Source: Branchinecta lynchi (taxonomy: Eukaryota > Arthropoda > Branchiopoda > Anostraca > Branchinectidae). From it: DNA of 64,000 nt. A model generated the notes under the pieces. The model did not search any database. It had not been told where the DNA came from and worked only from the letters and a program-made list of their open reading frames with translations. The stretch is taken from assembly GCA_023053575.1 (NCBI GenBank), contig JAKZAP010000009.1:15667869-15731868 (forward strand). Direction: 5' to 3'. Positions 1-11,885 of the stretch are shown piece after piece. Each line of letters opens with the position of its first letter. Positions within the stretch are counted from its first letter, which is position 1. The position numbers and the translations under genes are program-made.

Positions 1-355
1 GATCGACTGTCGACTGGAGGTCCAGTCGATCCGTTTTTTGTCGCTTGACTGGAGATCGACTGGGAACAAAGTCAACAGTCGACCCGATGCACCTTTCTCT
101 TGGAGGTCCAGTCAAACTTGGTGCCAAAGTTTGAAAACTGAAACATGTGGACCCAAAAACGTACAATTTACACCTCAGGAAGCGCCAGTACTGCAGCAGT
201 TTCAGAGACTGCCGAGGGAAGAGTTGTGGGGATGGACTGATTTATTGACTGATTTAGACCGTTTTTCGAAGGCTTGTTCTCGCTCCCCTATCAAGCGACA
301 AAAAACGGTCAACTGGATGAACCCGGGAACAAGTCCCAATCGCCAGTCGATCTGT
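1..355. repeat. Inverted-repeat element, probably MITE-like (left edge at window start)
   Basis: The block around 29-50 (CCGTTTTTTGTCGCTTGA) returns inverted at about 291-310 (TCAAGCGACAAAAAACGG). GATCGACTG-type sequence at the window start returns inverted near 345-355. This is what a small inverted-repeat transposon would look like, but the left end may lie outside the window and no target duplication can be tested. A 130-codon open frame across it has no recognisable domain and I do not count it as a gene. Confidence 0.4.
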
Positions 356-1930
356 AAAAAACGCGACTATTTATGTATTGTAGACAGTCAGGCAGAAAAA
401 AAAAGTATCATTTTTGTTCTCTCTGGATGAGAAAAAAAAGATTCACAGTACAGGTAAGCTAGTGCTTCTTTGAACATTTTGTTTTACAGCTTCTTCATTC
501 TTTTTGTTTTGCACAGTTGGCTAAGTCTCTTAAAGCACAATGGACACTTCTAATGATTTATTTTGTATTAAATGCTTCACAAATAAACATTTCCGACTTC
601 CTGTAGAAGGCGCTACGAAAATCGGCTGTTTTCTTGTTATCGCTTGACTTTACCCCTCTGGCATTTCGGCGATCTAAACCTTAGGAGCTGGGATATCGTG
701 GCGGGAAATTCAAAAACTCCCGGCAATGCTTGATAGAAAAGGATATATTTGGGATGTCACCAAAGCAGGGTGCAAATGGGGAATCGGAATCACTAGAAGA
801 CATACTAAATCTTCAAAATATTCTAGTCATATATAATTTAAGTCTTTGATGGTTTTCTTCCACTTCGTCTTCGGTCGTAATTTGGTTAACGTGCTTTATA
901 AAATGTACCGGAATATGCAATAAGTTTATAAAAAATAATTTAGCCTCAAAAATCATTAAAAAACAAATAGTCTATTCAAATCTGAATTCTACAAGCTGGT
1001 TTACGCATTAAATAAAGACCAACTAAGTATTATAAGAAACATCACTCTTATCTTTGTCCAAGCTAGTAATTCGAGCATGTACTGGCCAAAAAAATTACGC
1101 TTTGAAATATCACAGAGAGGAAACTGTTGAAAAATCTGCAGAGCTAGGGGGTAAACATTGGTCGCAGGTTGTTACAGAGTGGAATTGGTGTAGTTTGATG
1201 TGCCCATTGAACTTTAAGAGCCAAGTGTTTCAGACGCATTTTGAAATCAGGTTCTTTCTGCTTGTTTACGTTACTTACTTTAGACCGCAGGAGGGGTATC
1301 CAACTGTATCCAACCTCGTTTTTACAGAATATTATATTTATTCAGTTTGAAAAAGTCTTCAAAGCATAGTAGGCAGACAGTAGCCTAGGTGCTAAATAGC
1401 CTAGCTAAAATGTTACAGTTCTGTGCAAGCCTGTACCAGCCTGTACCTGGCTGGAAAAGCTGAACTCTGAGCAGACACTACAGTCCTGCTACAGTCTGCC
1501 TACAGTACCTACTTACTGAGTGGTTTCAATTTGATCTTTTTTATCTTCAGTTGTTGTTTGCACTCTGTTGTCTCTGTAGCCTATTGTGTAGGCTATGGAG
1601 ATTTGTTAGATTCGAATTTTCAGTGAATTTCATATTCCTGATTACTATTCAGAGACTGATTTCCTGACAGGATTAGACAAATGCCTCTTTCGGGAAGGGT
1701 ACCCGACCTAAAACCTAGTTTCAACTTTCTAGAAAATCTTTCCTTTCAGAAAGATACAACCTAAAAAAACAAATAGAAGTAGTCTATAATCTAACTAAAA
1801 TGTGGCTTATACAGTGTAAGTCAAATTCCTTTTCAGTATTAATAATTGAAAGTATTTGAATTTCACCTGAGCTCAAATTACTTGGTGAGATTTACAGGAG
1901 GGATCAGTCAACCACGAACCCCTGATTTTA
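356..1930. other. No gene seen
   Basis: AT-rich, apparently low-copy DNA. The longest open stretch (about 98 codons near 1054-1350) shows no domain, no plausible signal and no repeat relationship to the rest of the window. A hidden exon cannot be excluded. Confidence 0.5.
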
Positions 1931-2202
1931 GGATACCCTATGCCAAACGCTGGAGATATCTAGCGTTTTGCATAGCCTATGCCTAATGTTGGATACCCAA
2001 TACCAAACGCTGGATAGCTGTTGGTACCCTAACCCTGACCTACCTCACTAACGGTGAATTCTGATTGGTTGATATTTAATCTTCACTCAAACTGTCAATA
2101 TTCTATTGGGTTCAACTATCCAGCATTTGGCATAGTGTATCCAGCGTTAGGCATAGGGTATACCAAACGCTAGATATACCCAGCGTTTGGCATAGGCTAT
2201 CC
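1931..2202. repeat. Foldback element with terminal inverted repeats of about 80-90 bp
   Basis: The left arm starts GGATACCCTATGCCAAACGC and the right arm ends with its near complement, GCGTTTGGCATAGGCTATCC. Each arm is built from three or four imperfect copies of a motif like GGATACCCTATGCCAAACGC in alternating orientation, so arms and sub-arms can both fold. The centre (about 2024-2116) is non-repetitive. I see no clear target-site duplication. It has no coding capacity. Confidence 0.7.
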
Positions 2203-3858
2203 CAAATTCAGAGGTTTGTGGTAGACTGGGAGGGATAGCTGATGTCATTAAATAAGTAACGTTAGAAAGATAATTTCTGTGCAGTCCTAATTATATCCTA
2301 GGCCATTAAGTTTTGTTTCTCTAGCAGTTGGGATGGGAGTGCAGTACTGCAGACACTAATACTGAGTCAAGTTTTGAGGATTTTGAAGGGGCAGTTGGTT
2401 TACTATGGTTTTGGTACCTTAAAAGTTTTGAGTGGCCAAGCTCTTTATAGGCGATCTAAAATGATGCTTGAGTTAGGTTTGTAAAAGAGTTGGTACACGC
2501 AGATTGAATTCTATTCTTGATTGAATTCTTCTTGGGTTCCTTTCAAACCTTTGTTTTACCCAATGGTTTACTTTAATGTCAACAAAGCAAGTACTTGTAA
2601 TAAACTGCACCTTAATCAGGCTAAATTTAGCCTATCCTATGTCATAGCCATATAAATAAACATAGAAATTTGTGGTTTGTGTAAACCAAGCTTTCAGAAA
2701 AAGATCCAAATGCTGAGAAGCGCATATGTGTTCTTTTGCCTAGCCAAATGGGCAATCATGCTTTTGTGATTTAGAACTTGGTGTTACAGAAATTCACAAA
2801 AATAGGAAGTTATCTTGCAACAGAGGAACCTGGTGAATTAATTCAAAAAAATTCAGTTGAGAAAATATTGTAATCCATTTATAGTATAGCTGATATGTCA
2901 AACTGTCAGAAGCTTGATAACAGATAACACATATGCATCCTTCTATTAAATTTCGTGAATAATGTAGCCTATCTATTGTGACCCTTTTAATTTTAAGTTT
3001 TTGTGACAAATAGCATTCATAAGGGTTATAAAGAAATTTGTCTCTAAACTTAAGAATTTTTAAGGTTCATAACAGAAATATCCGGCATAATTGTTAACAC
3101 AATGTTTTGCAACCATGTGTTCTCTGTTAACAAAATTCTGACAGTATGGCAGTAAGGGCATGTTTATCCTAATCAGCAGTATTTTACTTAATATTTTTGG
3201 GTTGGATGGTCCAGGCTGTTCAGTCCTCTCTCCCTGGCTTCTTCAAGCCTCTTAACTGTTTTTTTTTTACAGATAACAAAAAACAGTTGGATAACCCTGA
3301 TAAAACAGACCACACATGTTCATGAGACTCTTCAAAGACCATCACATCCCCTGATTTTTGTATATATTTTCAGATGAAGCCTTCTAGATTGACGTCGAAA
3401 GTGGGATTCTTGTCTGAGGCAATACAAAATAATGAATAATGTAGTTTAGTGCATGCAGCACACAAGCTATCAAAGAGTTTCGACATGCTGGAACAGCCAG
3501 TTGGTTCTGTAGCACCAGATCCAGAGACACTGTGACTAAATGGAGTAAAGAATAGTGATCTGGGAATAGACTTTTACTCAGGTAACAGTGCAATACATGT
3601 GCAGACCCAGTTCTGGATAGAAAGAGGCTAGAAAAGAACAAAAGCGGACTATCCCAAGAAAACCCCTCTCTGCCTCTTGACCTATGCCATAGATACGCAA
3701 GAAAGATGTATACTGCTCAATGGTCATGCTTTTCTAGGTAAGTAGCATTTTGAACACACTAGTAATTTGTTTTTAGGACCCTATCTGCAGGATGCCTTTG
3801 GCCATAGAGAGACGAGGATGTTAGGCTATCTCTGCGGACTTAGAGTGAGGGTACTTTG
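2203..3858. other. No gene seen
   Basis: AT-rich sequence with scattered stops in all frames. Short frames of 70-85 codons (about 2794-3009 and 3384-3641, minus strand) have no recognisable composition or domain and I treat them as chance. Confidence 0.5.
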
Positions 3859-4164
3859 AGCGTGTTCCACCCCTCTAACAGTAATTTCTGTGAGTTACTA
3901 TTTCCGTTCCAGCCTTACGAAAACTTGTTACGCTGACCGTTCCAACCTTCTCGAAATAGTAACTTATTTGCTTACCACGCTTGGTTGCGTAGTAAAACAT
4001 GATGACTCCGGATCTCTGTAGCCTATCGTGATTGGCTGGATAATCCCCTGGAGTGGTATTTTACCGCAAATTAAAAATGCATTCCACCCTTGAGGCTTGA
4101 CGTCAAGAAGCCAAAATTCGTGACGTCCTGCGTAGTAACTACGGTAAGTAGGTTGGAACACGCT
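3859..4164. mobile_element. MITE-like element with 13-14 bp terminal inverted repeats
   Basis: The left end AGCGTGTTCCACCCC and the right end GGTTGGAACACGCT are inverted copies of AGCGTGTTCCAACC with a one-base slip. The 306 bp between has no coding potential. Flanking bases do not show an unambiguous target duplication, so the superfamily is undetermined. Confidence 0.55.
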
Positions 4165-4282
4165 ATTTGGGTCAAAGAAGAATCTCCATTGACAGAAGTA
4201 AATATAATTTTGAAGGTGTGTGGGAGGGGGTGTAGGTAGCGCTAAGCTGTGCCTTTGTGTACGCTGTAAAACAAAAATCTTA

Positions 4283-4390
4283 CAGTATTTGCTGCTGGGA
4301 TTAATCTTATCTTTATTGAGATAAGATTACCCCTAATTCGGATTAATATTACCCCAGTAGAGATGAGATTAATCCCAGTAGCAAATACTG
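4283..4390. mobile_element. Small (108 bp) palindromic MITE
   Basis: Left end CAGTATTTGCTGCTGGGATT and right end AATCCCAGTAGCAAATACTG are inverted copies with one mismatch. The inner sequence (ATTAATCTTATCT and AGATGAGATTAAT) continues the pairing, so most of the element folds on itself. No clear target-site duplication. Confidence 0.7.
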
Positions 4391-6047
4391 CATCCTTATT
4401 CGGAGAAACTTTTTCAGTGTAGCAGATATTTCGAATTGCTGGATCATCAGTAGCTGTGAACCTCTTTGATCAACCAAATTTTTGGCGTGCGTAGCTGGGT
4501 TCCATCTAGTTCGTTTATTCTTTTTCAAGCAAAAAAAGGCCAAACAAAGGCTTTGACCTTTAGACCCCTTATATTTCGATCCTAAAACGTAAGTGCAGGG
4601 ATACCTATGATATTGCAGAAGTTGTCCGTCCGTCTGTCCGTCCGTCTGTCAGCATGATAACTCTCGAAGGAAATGAGACGTTTTGATAAAACTTGGTGTG
4701 AGGACTCTTTAGGTCAAGGGAGAGGTCGAGTTTGTAGATGGGCTCTGTAGCTCAAGGTTTAGGGGTTCGGGTTCAAATTAGTGGGCAGACAAATTTTGTT
4801 TAAGACGGTGGGATATGAAAAATACGCTAGAATTTTGCGCAGAGTGTAAAATGCACCATATGAGCAACTCATCATGGTCCCTTGGCTGTAGGCAGCTTTT
4901 GTGGCTATTTGGGTACACGCCAATAGGTGAGCATATTAACATAAGGTAAGGTAAGGTACAATTCTAATAAACCAGGTGTTTCTCAAAAGCATCAGACATG
5001 CCAGTGTCATTAAAAACATGAAAATCAGAACCATTTTCTCGCCGGACAAATAGTTCGCCCGGAATCCGGCCAAACCAGAAGGTTTGTAAAAGTCAAAGTT
5101 GTATCCAAAGTTGATTAGATGTTCGATTTAGGCGTAAGAAGACAGGCTAAAGATTTAAATGAAAATCGTTTTCTCGTCGTACAAATAGTTCGCGCGGAAT
5201 CCGGCCGAAACCTGAAAACTGGTCGAAAGTAAAAGTTTTATCCGAACTTGATTAGGTTTGTCCGGTATCGGGGTAAGAAGACATGCTGAATCCGCTTTTG
5301 ACAATCATTTTCTACTCGGATATAGAGTTCGCCCGGAATCCGACTGAAACCGGAAAATTTGTTAAAACTTAAAGATTTATCTGAAGTTGATTAGATGTTC
5401 GATATAGCAGTGAGAAGATACGCTGAATTCGTTTTTGAGCTTTAACTTTACTTTAAACCGGAGATTTGGCAGAAATCAGGCAGGAAGATTTGATCTATTT
5501 CGTTAAAGTAGATATGAAGTATAGTCTAGGGGTAAATACACACATGTTGAATCCATATCTGAACTTGTTTTCTGAGATGATTATCCATTGGCCTTCTTCT
5601 GTTTTTGAACCTTACTAGAAAAATGCTCAAGGAGTCTAGCGAAGACCGGATATCTACAAGACCCATTTTCTGGATCAAATATTAAATTTTTGTCAAGTCA
5701 CAGTCAAAGTTGTATTCAAAGTTGATTAGACGTTCGATTTAGGCGTAAGAAAACATGCTAAACATTTAAATGAAAATCATTTTCTCGTCGTACAAATAGT
5801 TCGCGCGAAATCCGGCCGAAACCTGAAAATTTGTCAAAGTAAAAGTTTTATCTGAACTTGATTAGGTTTGTCCGGTAACGGAGTAAGAAGACATGCTGAA
5901 TCCGCTTTTGACAATCATTTTCTACTTCGGACATAGAGTTCGCCCGGGATCCGACTGAAACCGGAAAATTTGTTAGAAGTTAAAGTTTTATCTGAAGTTG
6001 ATTAGATGTTCGATATAGCAGTAAGAAGATACGCTGAATTTGTTTTT

Positions 6048-7670
6048 ATGGCACTTGCCCTTCGGCCAAGTGCCATATAGCGATCGGAATTTCTGTCCGT
6101 CCGTCGGTCTGTCGGTCTGTCCAGGTTTTGCTAGTTCGGGCACTTCCACATAAGCTAGGACGATAAAACTTGGCAGGCGTATCAGGGACCCCACATGATT
6201 AAGTTGGAAATAGTCACTTCCCCGATCCGAGCACCGTGGGGGGAGTGGAGGGAGGGGGAATCCGGAATCTTGAGGTATTTTTAACTTTTGAACGGGTTAT
6301 CGGATGTCGATGAAACTTGATATTTGGAACGACCTCATGCCTCAGACGACCCACTTAAAATCTGAACCGGATCCGGTGACTTTTGGGGGGAGCTGGAGGG
6401 GGCAACCGGAAATCTTGGGAAACGCTATGAGTGGAGGGATCGAGATGAAACTTGGTGGGAAGACACCTAGCAAACACTAGATATATCATTGACATAACCG
6501 AGCCGATTCGGGCACTGTGGGGGGAGTGGAGGGAGGGGGAATCCGGAATCTTGAGGTATTTATAACTTTTGAACGGGTGATCGGATCTCGTTGGAACTTT
6601 ATATTTGGAAACACCTCATGCCTCAGACGACCTACTTAAAATCCGGACCGGATCTGGTGACTTTTGGGGGGAGCTGGAGGGGGCAACCGGAAATCTTGGG
6701 AAACACTATGAGTGGAGGGATCGAGATGAAACTTGGTGGGAAGACACCTAGCAAACACTAGATACATCATTGACATAACCGAGCCGATTCGGGTACTGTG
6801 GGTGGAGTGGAGGGAGGGGGAATCCGGAATCTTGAGGTATTTATAACTTTTGAACGGGTGATCGGATCTCGATGGAACTTGATATTTGGAAAGACCTCAT
6901 ACCTCAGACGACCCACTTAAAATCCGGACCGGATCCGGTGACTTTCGGGGGGAGCTGGAGGAGGCAACCGGAAATCTTGGGAAATGCTATGAGTGGAGGG
7001 GTCGAGATGAAACTTGGTGGGAAGACACCTAGCAAACACTAGATACATCATTGACATGACCGAGCCGATTCGGGCACTGTCGGGGGAGTGGAGGGAGGGG
7101 GAATCCGGAATCTTGAGGTATTTATAACTTTTGAACGGGTGACCGGATCTCGATGAAACTTGATATTTGGAACGACCTCATGCCTCAGACGACCCACTTA
7201 AAATCCGGACCGGATCCGGTGACTTTTGGAGGGAGCTGGAGGGGGCAACCGGAAATCTTGAGAAACGCTATGAGTGGAGGGATCGAGATGAAACTTGGTG
7301 TGCAGATACCTAGCAAACACTAGATACATCATTGACATAACCGAGCCAATTCGGGCACTGTGGGGGGAGTGGAGGGATTGGGAATCCGGAATCTTGAGGT
7401 ATTTATAACTTTTGAACGGGTGACCGGATCTCGATGAAACTTGATATTTGGAAAGACCTCATGCCTCAGACGACCCACTTAAAATCCGGACCGGATCCGG
7501 TGACTTTTGGGGGGAGCTGGAGGGGAGAACCGGAAATATTGGAAAACGCTATGAGTGGACGGATCGAGATGAAACTTGGTGGGAAGACACCTAGCAAACA
7601 CTAGATATATCATTGACATAACCGAGCCGTGCTTACTCGTAACAAGTGCCATATGAGCTCGTAGCTCTTG
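6048..7670 (+). mobile_element. Family E1 element, complete, inserted in E2
   Basis: The 5' end is a hairpin, ATGGCACTTG ... CAAGTGCCAT (6048-6076), then a TCCG/TCGG/TCTG run. The 3' end (7643-7670) repeats AAGTGCCAT and then has a second hairpin GAGCT-CGT-AGCTC followed by TTG. The element sits in the T run of E2: E2 reads ...GAATTTGTTTTT before it and TTGAGCTTTAA after it, whereas uninterrupted E2 (about 5430) reads CGTTTTTGAGCTTTAA. The core is about five units of a 281 bp satellite. No protein is encoded. Terminal hairpins, T-run target and satellite core recall Helentron-associated elements; that class is inferred. Confidence 0.8.
6225..7624 (+). repeat. E1 core: ~281 bp dimeric satellite, about five units
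   Basis: The anchor GCCGATTCGGGCACTG (or close variants) recurs near 6224, 6503, 6783, 7064 and 7345, a spacing of 280-281 bp. Each unit consists of two diverged halves of about 140 bp. Both halves carry a G-rich stretch such as GGGGGGAGTGGAGGG, then an ACCGGAAATC/TCCGGAATC motif, then GATGAAACTTG. Adjacent units are highly similar, implying recent local amplification. Confidence 0.85.
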
Positions 7671-7957
7671 TTGAGCTTTAATTTTAGCAAGACAAGTAGT
7701 TCGCCCGGAATCCAGTTGAAACCGGAGATTTGGCAGAAGTCAGGCAGGAAGATTTGATCTATTTCGTTAAAGTAGATATGACGTATACTCTAGGGCTAAA
7801 TACACACATGCTGAATCCATATCTGAACTTGGTTTTCTGAGATGATTAGCCATTGCGGCCTTCTTCTGTTTTTAAACCTTACTAGTAAAAATGCTCAAGG
7901 AGTCTGGCGAAGACCGGATATTGAATGTTTGGCATCCCAGCGAAACCTTTAGCCTTG

Positions 7958-8090
7958 TTGCTGCTCGATTAGGGCGATGACATGGGAAGGCTTTGTGATT
8001 ATCTTGGGTTCTTTTCTGTTAAGGGGGACTGAGGTTGTATTTTCTTTCATTACACTCGCCTGTATATCGGTTCATGCCTGCTCGGCTTTT
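7958..8090. other. Short spacer between two E2 copies
   Basis: About 130 bp of ordinary sequence separating the E2 copy ending at 7957 from the one starting at 8091. No feature seen. Confidence 0.5.
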
Positions 8091-9682
8091 GGGATGCCAA
8101 AATGTGAGTGGAGGAATACATATGACATCGCAAAAGTTGTCCGTCTGTCTGTCAGCACGATAACTCTCTTAGGGAACGAGATATTTTGATGAAACTTGGT
8201 GTGTGGATTCTATGGGCCAAGGGGAAAGGTCAAGTTCATAGATGAACGCTGTAGCCCTATATTTAGGGGTGGAGGAGGGGGTTCGGACTAAGGGGTGAAC
8301 AAAATATTTTTAAACAGCTAATGTGGTAGTCCATTATTGGGTAAGAACACGATGATGAAAACCATTTTCTCTCCGGACAAGTAGTTCGTCCGCAATCCGG
8401 CAAAAACGAAAAGTATGTTAGTATTAAAAGTTTTATCGGAAGTTGGTTAGATGCCAGATTTTGACAAACTTTTTTTGTACACGCACATAATAGTTCGCCT
8501 TGAATCCGGCTGAAAATGGGAAATTTGTTAAAAGCTAAAGTTTTATCTGAAGTTGATTAGATGTTCGATATAGGGGTATGGAGATACGCTGAATTCGTTT
8601 TTATGGCCCTTGCCTTCCTGACCAGATCCGTCAACTGTGGGGGGTGGGAGGGGGGGGGGGGGTACAGGAAATATCGTGAAACACTTATAGTGGAGGGATC
8701 GGGATGAAGGTGGGAAGAACAAGCACAGATCCTAGATACATCGTTGACATAAATGGATCGGATCCGGGCACCGTGTGTGTGGGGGTGAGGTAGTCCCGGA
8801 TTTCGGGTTATCACGGTTAAGGTCCTTCCAGATATGCTAAAGGATGAAACTTGGCAGGCCTGCCAGGAACCCGATCAGATTGACTTGACACGATTGACCT
8901 CGATCCGACCATTGGGGGGGGGGGGAGAAATCCGGGATTAGGAAGGCTAGGCAAGCATAACTCTAGCGCATCGGACAGAAATGAAACTTTAAGTTGGAAA
9001 TAGTTCTGGCAGCGGATGTCCCGTTTCGTTTCCGGACCGGATCCGAAAACTCTGGGGGGAGGGGTAGAATCGGAAGGGGTGCCGGAAATCTCGATACAGG
9101 CTTAGAGTGGGGGACCGGGATGAAGCTTGGTGAGAAGAACAAGGACAAGTTGTAAATATATTTTTGACAGAAACGACGGTATTGGCGCACTGTGGGGGGA
9201 TAGTGAGTTAAAGTACTTAGATGCACTTGGACGATGAAATTCGACAGGTGTACTGGGACCCGATCAAATTGACTTGGAAGCAGTCATTTCCTCGATCCGT
9301 CGTCTGTTCCTCAAGACAGCACAAATCTTAGCTGCTACCCTTACCTGCTACATATGTTTGCAAGTAAGGAGATACGCTGAATTCGTTTCGAGCTTTAGTT
9401 TTTCCAAGACAAGTAGTTCGTCCGGAATCCAGGCGAAACCGGAGATTTGGCAGAAGAAAGGCAGAAGATTTGATCAGTTCCGTCAAAGTAGATATTATAG
9501 CCTAGGGGTAAATACACACATCGAACTTGGTTTTCTCCGATGCCATTGACCTTCTTCTGTTTCTAAATCTTAATATTAAACACATTCAAGTAGTCTGCCG
9601 AAGACCAGATATCTACAGGACTACAGGACCAGATATCTGTCTGGATCAAAATTTTGGGATCCCATCGAAACCTTTGGTCTTG
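8091..9682 (+). mobile_element. Family E2 element, with E1 fragment inside
   Basis: Starts GGGATGCCAAAATGTGAGTG (a worn E2 start) with TCTGTCTGTCAGCACGATAACTC and GATGAAACTTGGTGTG close behind, has about two core units, and ends GAAACCTTTGGTCTTG followed by TT. An E1 fragment interrupts it at 8603. The E2 sequence GGAGATACGCTGAATTCGTT occurs both just before the E1 start and again just after the E1 fragment (about 9368-9389). The copy is therefore rearranged rather than a clean insertion. Confidence 0.7.
8603..9366 (+). mobile_element. E1 fragment nested in E2
   Basis: Starts ATGGCCCTTGCCTTCC, a mutated E1 5' end, and continues with E1 core half-units recognisable by long G runs, GATGAAACTTTAAG or GATGAAGCTTGG motifs and ATCCGGAC. 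The TCYG run and the 3' hairpin (GAGCTCGTAGCTCTTG) are missing. G runs reach 14 bases near 8648-8661. Confidence 0.65.
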
Positions 9683-10689
9683 TTCGCTTTGAGTTTTGAG
9701 CCATTGTTTAATATTTGTTTCCCTGTCATCTTGGGGTGAAGGAGTATTTAAACCCACAGTAGCCTGCTTGTAGCGAGTGAAACCGAAGGCACATAGGTGG
9801 ACAAAATTGTGTATCTGGAACTCAGTAGGTAAGCTGTTAGCGGCTATTCGAATTAGCGATATGAGCTGAGTAAATCAAACTACAGTCAATTCATACTTTC
9901 TCACTCCACGTCTAAGCGATCGCGTACTTGTTTTTTCCTTCCCTACTTGCTTCTGTGGATATGACCAACGGAGTCGACAGAAACCAGCGCGAGTCATACA
10001 TTATTCATTTCTTTTATTCCAATATTTTCTTCCAGCTGCAAGAACGCCATTGGAAGATTCAGGGACAGCGGGAGCTTCCAAACCACCAGCAAACGGAGCT
10101 GATAAGTTTGTTTGAGTCAGTTAACTTTTATATATATATTTTTTTTTCAACAGAAGAGATGCGAATTTTCTGGAACTTATTGGGTGTGTTTTCATGGATT
10201 TACTGACAAGACCCCATAAAAGAACGCGTAGAGGCGTTAAAGTTTGGCAACTTTAACATGCTAAAAGTGCTAGTTTCCCTCCCTTCATCAGTACCAGCCG
10301 AGGTCTTACCTTGTTACATAGGCTACTATTACATTTCAACTGAAAATACCAAACCTTCGGGTCTGATAGGTTATTGGACGTTATTTTCTTAAGCCAACTT
10401 TCAAAATTGTTATTATTAATCTGTGCTTTAACTGAAATTTACGTCAAATTACTAATCATATAATTATTTTCATTTTTAGAATACCAACTTATATGCAGTG
10501 TGACAATCCACTTGGTATTTTTTAACTTGTAGTTTCTGGTTCCTTCTATCTTCTTGTTTGTGGTTCCACTTGTTTAATTTTTTTTCCAATACGATTATGG
10601 AACCACCAAAAATACATTTTTAGAAATTTCTACCGTTTACGGCGGGGTAATTGTAAATCGTACACCTATAAAAAAAAACTGATCTTTCT
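9683..10689. other. No gene seen
   Basis: Low-copy AT-rich sequence. The open frame at 9928-10206 (92 codons) has no recognisable domain. Near 10575-10620, TTCCAATACGATTATGGAACC hints at a worn member of the adjacent tandem array. Confidence 0.45.
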
Positions 10690-11885
10690 CCTATTGTATT
10701 AATTAACGAAAATATCATTGTAAAATGAAAACAAATTTTCCACTTATATTATTCGACTGAAAATACTATTGTAAAAGACAACTATTTTTTCAATTGTAAT
10801 GTGGGACCGAAAATACAGTTGTGAAATAACAACTGTGAAAACTGATTGTATTTTTCCAATTGTATTATGGGACCGAAATACAGTTGTAAAAATATAACGG
10901 GGAAATACAGTTGTAAAAATATAACGGGGAAAAAACAATTGTTTTCTTTCCAATTGTATTATGGGACCGAAATCCAACTGTGAAAAAACAATTGTTTTTT
11001 TCCAATTGTATTATGGGACCGAAATACAATTATAAAAATACAACTGTGAAAAAACAGTTGTTTTTCTCCAATTGTATTATGGGACCGAAATACAATTGTG
11101 AAAATACAACTGTGAAAAAACAATTGTGTTTTCCAATTGTATTATGGGACCGAAATACAATTGTGAAAATACAACTGCGAAATAACAGTTGTGTTTCTCC
11201 AGTTGTATTATGGGACCGAAATACAACTGTAAAAATACAACTGTGAAAAAACAATTGTGTTTTCCAATTGTATTATGGGACCGAAATACAATTGTAAACA
11301 TACAACTGTGAAAAACCAATTGTTTTTTTCCAATTGTATTATGGGACCGAAATACAACCGTGAAAAAACATTTGTTTTTTTTCCAATTGTATTATGGGAC
11401 CGAAATACAATTGTAAAAATACAACTGTGAAAAAACATTTGTTTTTCTCCAATTGTATTATGGGACCGAAATACAATTGTAAAAATACAACTGTGAAAAA
11501 ACAATTGTGTTTTCCAATTGTATTATGGGACCGAAATGCAATTGTAAAAATACAACTGCGAAATAACAGTTGTGTTTCTCCAGTTGTATTATGGGACCGA
11601 AATACAATTGTAAAAGTACAACTGTGAAAAAACAATTGTTTTTTCCAATTGTATTATGGGACCGAAATACAATTGTAAAAATACAACTGTGAAAAAACAG
11701 TTGTTTTTCTCCAATTGTATTATGGGACCGAAATACAACTGTAAAAAATACAATTGTAGGAATTACAACGGTTTACAAGTGTATTTGATTGTAAATGATA
11801 CAATTGTAAAAAAACAGCTGTTTTTTTCCAATTGTATTACGGTCCCATAGTACAATTGTAAAAAAACAATTGTTTTCAATTGTTT
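10690..11885. repeat. 65-66 bp tandem array rich in CAATTG/CAACTG dyads
   Basis: The anchor TATGGGACCGAAAT recurs about 15 times between 10803 and 11723. Spacing is mostly 65 or 66 bp, with variants of 52-53 and one of 94. Each unit contains several CANNTG hexamers (CAATTG, CAACTG, CAGTTG), many embedded in perfect dyads such as AACAATTGTT and in stem-loops such as ACAACTG-(8 nt)-CAGTTGT. The last member at 11829-11870 is inverted (ACGGTCCCAT instead of ATGGGACCG). Because the common period is a multiple of three, open frames run through it on both strands. I regard them as a by-product of the period. Confidence 0.9.

Larger units (their letters stand above)
4574..7957 (+). mobile_element. 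Non-autonomous element of family E2, with E1 nested inside
   Basis: It begins with a worn version of the E2 start (CGATCCTAAAACGTAAGTG, against the better-kept GGGATCCCAAAACGTAAGTG), followed by a TCCG/TCTG tetranucleotide run and the motif GATAAAACTTGGTGTGAGG. The core is a tandem series of about 130 bp units built on a TAGTTCGCCCGGAATCCGG-like sequence (from about 5040 to 6045). The 3' end is AACCTTTAGCCTTG followed by TT. Part of the core is repeated after an internal pseudo-end near 5650-5700. Non-coding. The 6048-7670 interval is an E1 insertion; E2 sequence resumes directly after it. Confidence 0.75.

Noticed and set aside
6048..7670. E1 as a canonical Helitron
   Set aside because: It lacks the TC start, the CTRR end and A-T target of canonical Helitrons. 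The T-run target and ends fit the Helentron branch better, and even that is inferred.
10744..11850. Overlapping open frames on both strands encoding a 22-residue repeat
   Set aside because: The 66 bp period is a multiple of three, which opens several frames at once on both strands. There is no start context, signal or domain.
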